Positions 11,238 to 21,429 of a DNA stretch of 64,000 nt are shown in pieces (position 1 is the first letter of the stretch; each line of letters begins with the position of its first letter). This DNA comes from Miscanthus floridulus (taxonomy: Eukaryota > Streptophyta > Magnoliopsida > Poales > Poaceae): the NCBI RefSeq assembly GCF_019320115.1, contig NC_089581.1:69420485-69484484 (forward strand), written 5' to 3'. The notes under the pieces are model-generated. The model searched no databases, was not told where the DNA came from, and was given only the letters and a program-made list of their open reading frames with translations. Both the position numbers and the translations under genes were made by a program.

Positions 11238-14200
11238 TGTAACAGAACCGACCAAATCATAAGAACGTAAGTACAAAAACAATCACCGAAGCGATCAAAT
11301 TCCTGTACTTAAGCTCCCATAATCCCGGTAGTCCAGAAATCACGAAGGATTTCAACCAACTCTCGACATACAAACCAAGATCGTAGTGATTCAACACAAC
11401 ACATCATCTGTTACAACATTTCACAAATAGCATTCGGATTACCTCCATCAGAGTTGAAATAGAATGTTACAAACCAAGTTTGAGTGCGCGGAAGCAACAT
11501 AGTTTAGTACAAAACATCACGGTTTTCAAATACATTGCCAAGTCTGAGTCATGTCCCACAAAAGCATTATCAGGTACGAGAACTAGTAGAGACCGCGCCC
11601 AACGGTCTAGTCTTCATCCCCAGCAGGAGAAGGCAGTACTTGCAGCAACCAAAGAAGAACTGGTCATCTGCAACAGGTGGGAAATAAACCCTGAGTACGA
11701 GAAGGTACTCAGCTAGACTTACCCGACGAAAATCAGAAATAAAAGACACCAAGGATCATGCAAGGCTTTTCAGGTGGGCTAGCTTGACACAGTTGCATAA
11801 AAGAGCTTATGATTACAGTAACCAATTTAAACTTAGCATCAAGCTTATCATTATTTACCTGTCCACTAGATTAGCACCTGTACTAGAGCACTCACTTATT
11901 AGGAACAATCAATATTAACCATAGCAGGTATAATAAGGCTGTCATCATCATATCATCATTTCCGAACCATTATGTTATTAAGTGTATCTACATTGGAGAT
12001 AAGCCCGTCAAGTTCTCACTAACCAGGAGAGACGGCGACTCGAATCGAATTACAACTCAGCTGAGGGGGTATTCCTAACTCTCACCCTAGCATACTTTGC
12101 AAGGGTAGCCGTGGGTCACCTTTGGAACATCTCAGGAACCAAATTCGTGGGTTCGATCAGCGCCAGCACTCTCAGGGATTACCCTTCTGCTAGGACGATC
12201 AGGACTTTTAAATCACCTGCCCTTGGACTCACGCCTACGGCTCCCTTCCGAGGCACACTTTATACTTATCGACTCCCAGCCTGAGGTGAGCTACTTGGCT
12301 TCACGGTCGGTCTTCAGGCCGGCCAACTAAGAGAGAGGCATGCGTTCAACATGAACAGGAAAGGCTCCAAGATCCAGTCCTTAATCGACACAGACGGAGT
12401 CACTGCAAACCGGCAAGCCTCCGTCCGGTCTTCATTTCAAATTAAGACTGGTTCTTTTCCACGATAGCAAATATAGCCAACCGTGCCACATGTATCATCC
12501 TATATCTCGCAGGTGACAGGAAATCACCCGACTTCTACCGCGTTTAAGCAGGGCTAAGCACTACTCGAGCCTGAGCTACATAGGATTCAGGGTAACAATA
12601 TCTGGACAAGGAATGGGTAACCAATGCAGCAAGTGTTTGCATCCAACACCTAAACTTAATGCAACAATATATGTAATAATAATACTGTAACTGTAGTTCG
12701 GAAAATAGGAGGCTTAATATGCTCTGGGGCTTGCCTTTCACAAAGTTGCAAGGATGGTGGTCAGGGCACTCAACGGCGACCTCGTCTGGCACTTCTCCTG
12801 AAGGCTGCTCCTCCTGAATCTCCGGTGTCAGCTGCTGCTGCTCGCTCGGTTCCTCGAATTCCAGTAGGGTTACTCCTTCCGGTACACCTATTGCATGCCG
12901 ATGCACGAGATAAATATCATGGATGCATAAGGAATGACATGATGCTCATGATGAATGAATCACAATGGGTGTTTATGAAAACATCACTGGACACTCGTTT
13001 ACCGAGTAATTAGCTCTATTCAAATCACTTTAAGCATGTATCCAACTTAACTTAAATAACAAGAGCAACTTACCTAATTTGCATAACCTAAGATAAAGAT
13101 GCTCATCTTCAGTTAAAGGCCTAACACCTAGGAACAGTACCATGAACTTAGAATAGTAACGACATACTTAAAATAGCAGTTAAAGCTTCATATGCAACAA
13201 GTAGTCACTTAATTCTATCATAACCAGAGTTCTATAACTCCAAATGACTTGCAAGAGGACATTCTGGAAAGCTTATGAAATTCTCTACAATTTATTTGTA
13301 AACATCAAAGCATGATTCTGAAGTTGACCGAATCCAATTCCAGTAGACCTAGAATCTGTCCCGCAATGACAGGGTTGCTAATTTAATTATTTAATGATGG
13401 TGCAAAAGCCTAATTTGACCAAACCAAGTTTACCAACTTGTTTTTCATACCTAAGAAACATCAGAAAGTATAGTGCTAACTTCTAAATAAATTATTTAAT
13501 ATCCTTTTCTAATTTATCTAGTTAATTAGGTGATTAAAGCAATATATAGTAAAACTGTTCAGAAAAATCTACAAAAATTACAGTAGCTATCTCATGCTTC
13601 ACATAGACTACCATAAAAATTTCAAAGCCATTGAGTAAGTATAACAGTCTACACAAAAATGATAAGGCATACTAGCTTAAAATGGCATAATTAAGAAATC
13701 CTAATGAAAAGTGTCAAGCAACAGATTTCCCATTTTTCCTAGCATCCTTCTATCATAAGAATAGCACCCATCAAATTTCACCTTCACTGGATCTATAGAA
13801 AAATTATGAAAATTCACACAAGATCCACCTATTAATAAAAGGAAATTCTATAACTTAAAAACTACACATGCACTAGCTCTGAAATTTTTACCAGAGCTTC
13901 TAATAAACCAAAATAGAGGACCCACAAAATTTCATAATTTTTGGACCACAGAAACTCAAGATAAAATTCAAACAAGTTTGCATGCTTCTAAAAACACATT
14001 TCAAACTCCTATTTAATTCATCCAAGTTTTCTAAAACAGGTGCTCATATAATATTTTTCTTAAATACTAGACAATACTATGAACTCAACAAAATTAGAAC
14101 CATAGCATTTGGATCTACCATCTAAGAGCTACACATTTTTGAATATGTACATAAATCTGTGAAATAATAAAAACCAAAACAAAATCGAAAACAAAACTCA

Positions 14201-15891
14201 GCTACTGTCGGGCCAGCCCAAGGAACGGCGGCCCACGAGTGCACAGGCATGGCCCAACCGAACTCCCACCTCAGCAGCGACGCTGACAGGGAGGACCCGC
14301 GCGTCAGCGAGGGAAACAGGGGAGGAGCGACGGCCGGTGGCGTAGCTCGCCGACGGCGGCTTCTCCGGCGACGATGACGGCACCAACGTGACCGCCTCAA
14401 CCTCACACGTCGATTGATACCCTAACCCCAAACCCTACCGGTCTCTAGGTGCGCCGGCCATGGAGCTCGGCGGCTCGGCCATGGTGCACGGCGGCGCGCG
14501 GCCATGTTCCGGCTCAACGGCGGCGAATCCAGTGACTACGTCTTCGAGGTAGACACTACGGCTCCTAAGGGTCCCCATGCGCGCACTAAGAGAGGCAGGA
14601 AGGGAGCGGAGGCGGCCGGCCACGACGAGCGCTAGCTCCGGCGAGTTTCGGCCATGGCGACGGCGTCGGAAAAACGGCCAATGGCCCTCACCTAGGGCTC
14701 GGATGTCGCGGCTAGAAGGCCGACGAGTTAGAGGAGGGCATGGCGGAGCTCTGGACGGAAGCTAGCTGGCGGTGGTGACCCGGCGAGCAGGCGCGAGCAC
14801 GACGGAGAAATGGCGGAGCTGCTGGTCAGTTGCTGCTCGCGGTGGAAGGCGAAGGAAAAACGAAATGGGACGGCGAGTGCGTTCGGCAGGCGCGCGGGGT
14901 GACTTCAGACACGGCTCCGACGCCAGGAGGCGCACGGCACGTGGCCAGCACGAGCAGGAGTCCGGCGATGGGTGGCGGACACGCGGCGTCGTTTTTCTAA
15001 AACTTGATCACTGTAGCCCCGATTCAGTGCTCAATTCCGAGGACTGACAGCGCCCATTCGACGATCATTAACTCCTAATCCGTGGCGATCCAGGTTAAGC
15101 CGTAGTTAACAAAGTTGGAGACCTACATGAGTACTACAAGTTTGCTAATTGGAGCTCGAGCTAATTCGGCTTGGTCAGTGAGATACAGTGCTCCAAACAT
15201 CAGCTCATGAAACTGAAATCTGCTTGGGACTTAGAAAAATTTGCTAAGTATGAAATCAGCATGTACATCTGACTTGTGGGCCATGTTTGAGCATGTTCTA
15301 GCCATTTTCATGAATTGGCCATAAAACAACTTTTGTTCCTTGATAAATTATCTACAACTTTTGTAAAGAGCGCACAGCCATGCAAAGCTTCTAAGTTGGA
15401 CTTTTGAATCAGTCAAACGATGACACTCCATGGGTCAATTTAAGTCAAACTTGCACTTGAGGACATTTTGGTCATTTTGGTCTACATGAACAATGTTCCA
15501 ACAAGTAAACTAAATGTAGTTAAGGTGTATTAGACCATGATCAACCATTTTACAAAGTTGTTATACCACTTCTACTGATCACATGTGATAAAGAAAGTAA
15601 AACAAGCAATTCATACATATGTTTCAATACAATGTTTCACATGTTGCATGACCTTGTTGTTATCCTATACTTGTCACATTACTACCATATTGCCATGTTT
15701 CCAAGTATGAGAGTTTCATGTAACATTCACATGTTGCACTACTACCATTCACAACAATCAAGCATGAAACATACACAGTTGAAAATGTTGCATATGCACG
15801 TTTCAGTAACAATGACATGATGACATAGATAATGCACATGTTTATGAAATGACATGCAATTTAGTGGAAGCCAAACACCTAGGGTGTTATA
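11238..15891 (-). repeat. 5' LTR of element A
   Basis: 4654 bp, the same length as 435-5088 at a constant offset of 10803, with scattered single-base changes and compensating one-base indels. In element orientation the first two bases are TA instead of TG (plus-strand end GTTATA versus GTTACA), a one-base change at the outer terminus. It should hold the element promoter. The GC-rich island is at about 14200-15000. Confidence 0.93.
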
Positions 15892-15896
15892 GAGAG
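15892..15896. repeat. Target site duplication of element A, right copy
   Basis: GAGAG following the LTR end; an exact match to 430-434. Confidence 0.92.
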
Positions 15897-17216
15897 GACT
15901 TGTGATGGAGTCCGATCTCGCCCAAACTTGGGTGAAGCTAGAGGAGGCCCTAGATTGGGGCAAGTCTATCCAGTAGGCGGTCTTGGTTGACCTGCCTCAT
16001 GTCACAAAGGTGAGTTTTTTGTGTTCGTCCTTGACTCCTTGGTCTTTTGTTGGTTGCCTCAGCATGCTTGCGTCTTATTCTATAGGGTCTGGAGAAGATG
16101 TCAAGCCGCAAGTCTTGTTTCCTTCAGATGGAGCATGCTTGGGTCGCTGAGCTCGAGCACGAGCTAGAGTCCGCTCGCTGTGAGTCCCAAGACCAGGCGG
16201 TGGAGCTGCTCGTGGCGGAGCGGGCGACCGCCACTGAGCTAGGGCTTGAGGCGGCAAAGGTCCGCCAGGCGAAGACCGAGGTAGCACTGCAGAAGTCCCT
16301 AATGGAGACCTAGGTGGTGCTCCAAAGTACCCTAGAGACCCTGGAGATGGAGCGGAAGGCCCTGGAGTTGGAGCGGAAGGCCCGATCAGAGGTCGATCAG
16401 GAAGTGCTCGCGCTCTAGGGCTAGGTGCATGGGACTAAGGAGTTGAGTGCTCGGTTGTGCGAGCAGGTGTCTCAGTAGGAGGAGGGACTCTCCATCCTCA
16501 AGAACACCCACCTTGGTACATACCCTTTCTGCTTTTGGTGTCTTGGTTTTTTCCTTTAGCCTGCTTCTGAGCTTGTTGTCCTTCTTCCAGAGCTGGGCGG
16601 AAGGGTGGAGTTGCTAGACAAGGACCTAGAAACAGCCAAGGCGACGATGGGTCAGAGCGCGGAGGCACTAGCCAAGTCCCTTGAAGAGTGATGTGCTCTC
16701 AAGGGGGAGCTTGACCAGCTCTACAATGTCGCCCAGGTCATTGTCTTGGAGGTGTTCGGGTCGGCGTCGAGCACCAGCACGCCCGCCATCCGACTGGCAG
16801 AGGTCCCAGATGAGGTTTGGGCCCTCATCACCGACGGGATGTTCTATAGGACGCCGGGGGTGCTGACTTTGGTGGCGATGCACCACCCAGACCTAGACTT
16901 CACCGCCATCTGCAGTGGGTACACCGATGGCTAGTGCACAGAGGACATCCACTCGCTCGGGGAGAGCTTGCTGCCACACGCATAGTTGGTGGCCGAGCAA
17001 GTCTCCACGTAGTGGGTGATGGATGCTCTCCATGCGAACATGGCCGAAGGTGCGCATTAGGAGGACATCGCCTAGCCTACAGATGGAGTGGAGCCTAGGT
17101 TGAAAGCGGATGTCGCCCCACCTCTGACCGAGCCAAATGATGCCTAGACGGAAGATGAGCAGCCCCTACCCTCGCCGGTCGAGCCGGTAGCCGATGCCGC
17201 AGGGGAGCCACAGTAG
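15897..17216 (+). pseudogene. Additional antisense ORF of Tat element B, 3' part with two introns
   Basis: Continues the frame of 1-434. Exon 1 ends at 16009, followed by an intron at 16010-16085 (GTGAG...ATAG). Exon 2 (16086-16515) encodes a Glu/Ala/Leu-rich coiled coil. A second intron lies at 16516-16590 (GTACA...CCAG). Exon 3 (16591 to the TAG at ~17214) encodes more coiled coil, then a segment reading PDEVWALITDGMFYR and HHPDLDFTAICSGYTDG. The frame stays coherent across both introns, which supports splicing of the ancestral gene. At least eight internal stops, nearly all TAG, inactivate it. Proteins with this last segment occur repeatedly in grass retrotransposon annotations. Their function is unknown. 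The polarity is opposite to the element's gag. Confidence 0.65.
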
Positions 17217-17719
17217 AAGTTTTAGAGTAGAAATACTTTAGCAAATGTAAAAGATAATGTCGTGGGGGAGCCCCCTGTGTAAAGTGTTTTTGTGTAATCA
17301 TGAATATAGCAACTTTGTTTTTGTGTTGGAACTACTTTGTTCGGGGAAGCTTGTCCCGTCCGTTCCTTATTTTTGCCTTTGCATAACTTTGTTTTTTATT
17401 CTTTCTTTTTCGCACCTGCACATTCATCCCATAGCCTACAATCTTAAGAGCCCGGGCATGGCCCGTGAGGCTCAGCTGCTCGTAATCATAGGTAGAGGTG
17501 GGGTGCAATCGGCCGGAATATTTAATCAAAGTTACGTAAGGTAATTAAAGGAATGGCCTACCCTTTCATTCAGGAAAAATGTATTTGTCATATGATAGTA
17601 AAAAAGAGAGGTGGCATCGCACCCCCATGGAGCCCCCGAGCGACTCGGGCCAAAAGTGTTTAGGCCAGGGTGCTTTATAGGAGCAAACATTAAGTGAAAA
17701 GATGATAAGACCGAATTTT
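17217..17719. other. Spacer between antisense ORF and integrase remnant in element B
   Basis: About 500 bp with no coding signal. It includes a T-rich stretch (17380-17410) and a GGGGGCTCC-like block near 17620-17640 on the minus strand. Presumably the 3' region shared by the two converging element B transcripts. Confidence 0.5.
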
Positions 17720-17843
17720 TAAGGGAAGAAACGACGTAACTATTCGATGTTCCAAGTGTTGGTGAGAACGTCATTGTTGTCGTCCTTCAGTTGGTAGGTG
17801 CCTAGTTGGATCACCTTGGTTGCCGTATAGGGACCTTTAGTCA
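17720..17843 (-). pseudogene. Integrase C-terminal remnant of Tat element B
   Basis: The minus strand reads TKGPYTATKVIQLGTYQL, then a segment ending WNIE, TAG, LRRFFP, stop. This is the GPY/F-type end of a Ty3/Gypsy Tat integrase. Nothing of the integrase core, RT or RNase H precedes it: gag-like sequence adjoins directly on its 5' side. It is therefore the scar of a large internal deletion. The TAG sits where Gln is usual. Confidence 0.7.
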
Positions 17844-17849
17844 TCCGGA

Positions 17850-20075
17850 TCCTTGCCCACCATGCCCCCTTTCTTTGCTACTGCATCCTTGCCTTTTCCT
17901 TCCTTTGGCCCACCAGCCTATCGCAGAAAGCGCTTGAGGAGCTCACAGTCCTTGTAGAGGTGTTTGATGAGGTAGGCGTGGTTGGTGCATAGGCTCTCCA
18001 TGAGCTCGTCGAAGTTGTCAGGGAGGCCCTACTGGGGCTACTTGCCTATGTGATCAACCACGGCGACCAATGCGGAGTTGGCTGATCGGCGCTGATCTTT
18101 CTTGTTCTTTTTGCCCCTCTGCGTGGAGGGGCCCTTGTCTTGATCCTCACGCTTGACCTTGCCTTTGTCCCAGCCTCCATTAAAGACTGCTCCAACCACC
18201 TCCTCACCAGAGGCATGGTTCGTGGCGATGTCGAGCAGGTCATGGGTGGTACGGGGCTTTAGGCAGCCAAGATTGTGGATCAGGGACTCGCAGGTTGTCC
18301 CGAAGAGGAATGCGTTGATGACATCCATGTAGACAACATCAGGAAAGGAGTTGCACCACTTCGAGAACCTACATGGACTCATTGGGCTCCTGCTGGCAGC
18401 TCTTGAGGTCCTAGGAGTTCCTAGGGTGGACATACGTCCCCTAGAAGTTCCCGACAAAGACCCTCTTGAGGTCCGCCCAGTCATGGATGCTGCCATGTGG
18501 GAGGAATTCAAGCCACGCTCGAACATGTTCCCCTACATAAATGGGGAGGTACTAAATGATGAAGTGGTCATCATCCACTCCTTCGGCTCGGCAGGCAAGC
18601 TGAAAATCTTCAAGCCATATACCGGTGTTTGTCTCCCATTATACTTGGTGATGTTGGTGGGCGGTCAGAAGCACTATGGGAACGGCACTCTCTAGATGCA
18701 TCGGCAAAGGCCCGTGGTCCCGGGCCATCTAGGCTTGGACTCTGGTCGTCCGGCCGGTGACCATGCCTTGGGTGTGTTCAACTGCTCCCCGTGATGGTCT
18801 GGCCGGGGTCTATGTCCCTTGCCCTCATGGCCGCCCAATGGACGTCATCATCATGCCGGGCCCAATGCCGGTTGCTGATGATGTTGTGAGCATCTTGGTT
18901 CGGCCTGAGCCACTCACGCACAGGCGGCTGGTGAGGAGCGGGCGCCAGGTCAGGCCAAGGCATAGCTACGGCCTCCTATGCCGCGCTAGGTAGCTGTAGC
19001 GGTGAATGGATGGAGTGATTCGTCTAGTGTGTCCCCACTCCCCTAGCGGGGAGAGAGGCCATGAGTTGGTGTCGTGATGCGGAGCTCTCCGCCTATTGAA
19101 TGGCAGCGGCTTCCACCAGTGCCCGGAGGTTCCGGTGGATCGCCTGTTCCTAGGGTTCATTCAGCTCGAGAAGGCCACATAGAAGCATTGCTGTGGCGGC
19201 GATGTTCTAGCCAGCCCGAGCGAACTATGGGGGATCGTTCCCCTCGCTCATGATGTTGCGCTAGACCTGGCGGGGGTGACCCTAGGTGCCGCTCGACGGG
19301 TTATGCGCATAGAGCATAGTGTGGTGTGTCGAGCGTGTCAGTGTAGGTGGCGGTTGGTTCTGCCTCTATTGTCGTAGCTCCTCGCCATGCTCTTGTGCAA
19401 GCACGAGGGCCCCTGCACAAGGGTCCGGAGGGGTGTGAGTCTACAAGGACTCGACTACCACCGACAACTATCCCAGAGCGTCCACCATAGTGCACTCCTA
19501 GGATGGACGGTGGCTAGGTGCCACATCGCCGGTGCTAGAGCCGTCGCTCTCAATCCCGTCATCTAGGAGTTCGTGGAAAGTGGTGGAGCATAGCTCGCCA
19601 TTCCCACAAATTTGGATGTGAGAGGGGGTGGCACCAGCGTCCTTCGGAGCCCCCGAGTGTACACGTCCATGAGGGACATGAGGCTGTAGGGGAACTAGTC
19701 GCATGGTGATCGTGGTGCGGACAACAGGGTCCCTCCAGAGAATCAGCGAAAGATAGTAAATAGCGAGTAAATAACAAAGCGTACGTTACTCACAGCGGGG
19801 TTTGAGCAGAGCATATGCTCGGAACGAAGTGTAGGTGCCTCACCATTGAAGTCATTAGGTGTCCCAGAGCTAACAAAGGGTGCCCCTCCAACGGGCACCA
19901 AAATGAGTGCCTCCTCGTGGAGGTGCAGCATGCCGAGCCGATCGGCGATGAAGTCTAGGCTTCCAAAGAGGAAGGCCTGGGATGGCTCAAAGATGGGTGG
20001 AACCGATGTCCCAATAGGTGGGAGTGAGGGAAATTCTAGTGAGCCAAAGCGAGTCATATCGCTTGAGCCCGCCAT
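17850..20075 (-). pseudogene. Degenerate gag of Tat element B
   Basis: The likely start is the ATG at 20075-20073, opening MAGSSDMTRFGSLEF and open to about 19743. Further downstream a capsid-like block at 18070-18430 contains VINAFLFGTTCESLIHNLG and TTHDLLDIATNHASGEE, characteristic of Tat/Retand gag. The block just upstream of it is in another frame, so a frameshift lies near 18430. A Lys-rich region (18060-18170) and a zinc-knuckle-like tail (~17880-17950) follow, with stops. Gag would form the particle that packages the element RNA. Many stops and frameshifts make it non-functional here. Confidence 0.7.
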
Positions 20076-20135
20076 GGCGAAGATGGCGGAAAAGTGGGCC
20101 ATCTGATGACCAAAAGCGTGAACATACATCGTCTT

Positions 20136-20152
20136 CCCCACGGATGGCGCCA
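20136..20152 (-). other. Primer binding site of Tat element B
   Basis: The minus strand reads TGGCGCCATCCGTGGGG eight bases after the LTR end. It closely resembles the TGGCGCCGTCTGTGGG-type PBS common in Tat-lineage elements. Confidence 0.75.
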
Positions 20153-20160
20153 ACTATCGA

Positions 20161-21429
20161 TGCAGAAAGTGACCAACACATAAATATTTATAGTTTTGCT
20201 ATACATTATGATCGGATGTGGCCTAGCACTCAATGACCCAGGGTTTATACTGGTTCAGGCAACGTGCCCTACGTCTAGTTTGAGTCGGTCGGTGACTTTA
20301 TTCCTGAGCCCAGGTGCCTGGAGTTTGTTGTGGGGTTACAAATGAGAGGGAGTAAGATGGGGGTGCAAGAGGTCTGGTCGAACTCTGGTCTAAAGGGCCA
20401 AGAGTGATAGGAGCTCCTTCGTGCGCTGACTGTTTGAGCATGTGCTCAAGGTTTGAACCTAGTGGTTCTGTTGTTGTGTGTGAGTGAACTGATCCTCCCC
20501 CTTGTTGGGAGAGAGCGCATCCCCTTGTATAGATAAATGGGATGACCTTACAAGTGAGAGAGGGAGAGTGTACATATGCTAAGTCTTGTTGCTCACGCCA
20601 TCGGGTACAAAATGATTATAGGCGGCCATAACACTGTTACTGTCAGATGCATGTGGGAGGTTGTGTCATCTTCTTCTAGTATGGCAGATGTCGGTACCTA
20701 CCATACTATTGATGCCCAGAGGCATGTGAGGGGTTTTACCATGTTCGCCTAGTATGGGAGTGTTGAGGGCGCCCACAACACTATAGGTCAAATGTTGGTG
20801 CCCACAATACCTCTTGGGTTCTGACATGCCTGCAAGGTTGCAGGGCACCCTTCTGACATGTCTTGTCGATACTGTGGGTGTATAAGGTATGGTCCTTAGT
20901 ATTACGGTTGACTTGAGTGTCCTGCTTTACTTGCTCCACCCGTTACTTGGTCCTCACTGAGTGGGCACCCCCGGTTAGTTGGTCCTAGTCGGCTCTGACT
21001 ACGCCAGTTGGAGAGGAGCTATAAGCAGAGGTTAACGGCATCCCCGGTCGGAGACGTGGGTTGGAGTTAGAAGTGGCATCATTCCTCCTTGGCAAGGCCT
21101 TACGGTTAGAGAGGCAGGCTAGAGTCAGAAGCAAGGTGTTCTGGTCAGAGAGGCAGGCCAGAGTTAGAAGCGAGGCCTTCCGGTTGGAGAGGCGGGCTGA
21201 AGTCAGAAGCGAGGCCTTCTGGTTGGAGAGGCGGGCTAGAGTCAGAGGTGAGCAAGCACCGCTCCTCCTTGGCCAAGCCTTTCGGTCAGAGACTAGATCG
21301 CCCTTTTGGCCTATTGTTAGGTTTTTGGGCCGGCCCGGGAGTTGCACGTCATTTGAAACATCATCTGCTAGGCCGAGCCTTTGTTTGGGAAGCCAGTCCA
21401 TGAGGGACCCTAGGTTTATGAACCCAACA
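20161..21429 (-). repeat. 5' LTR of Tat element B
   Basis: 1269 bp. The plus strand starts TGCAGAAAGTGACC and ends GAACCCAACA, giving TGTTGGGTTC...CTTTCTGCA in element orientation, with TG/CA termini. The PBS lies inside and element C RT sequence begins at the next base outside (21430). The first flanking bases ATGGG would be the target duplication; its partner is out of the window. A 39-bp tandem array lies inside. Confidence 0.75.
21070..21262. repeat. 39-bp tandem repeat in the Tat LTR
   Basis: GAGGCRGGC cores start at 21111, 21150, 21189 and 21228, exactly 39 bp apart, with GTCAGAAGCGAGGC-type spacers. About 4.5 copies are present. The period is a multiple of three, so both strands stay open through it. 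Confidence 0.85.

Larger units (their letters stand above)
435..15891 (-). mobile_element. Complete Tekay-type chromovirus (Ty3/Gypsy) element A, 15.5 kb
   Basis: LTR retrotransposon on the minus strand with both LTRs (each exactly 4654 bp), a tRNA-iMet-like PBS, a purine tract next to the 3' LTR, an ORF upstream of gag, and gag-protease-RT-RNase H-integrase-chromodomain in Gypsy order. A perfect 5-bp duplication GAGAG flanks it (430-434 and 15892-15896). The LTRs differ by about six changes in their first ~560 bp and are almost identical in the AT-rich middle, so the insertion is fairly recent. The LTR start TGTAACACC and the integrase chromodomain fit the Tekay/Del clade. Three in-frame stops in gag-pol mean this copy is not autonomous. 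It sits inside the additional ORF of element B. Confidence 0.93.
1..21429 (-). mobile_element. Tat/Retand-type Ty3/Gypsy element B (non-autonomous, left end outside window)
   Basis: Minus-strand element read from its 5' LTR (20161-21429) leftwards: PBS (20136-20152), degenerate gag (17850-20075), an integrase C-terminal remnant (17720-17843), then an additional ORF on the opposite strand (15897-17216 and 1-434). The Tat-type PBS, the integrase ending in a WNIE.LRRF-like motif and the antisense additional ORF are all features of the Tat lineage. Protease, RT, RNase H and the integrase core are missing between gag and the integrase tail, so the element could not move alone. It is split by element A at 435-15891. 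It inserted into the RT of element C, whose coding sequence resumes at 21430. The 3' LTR and the left target duplication lie beyond base 1. Confidence 0.8.
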
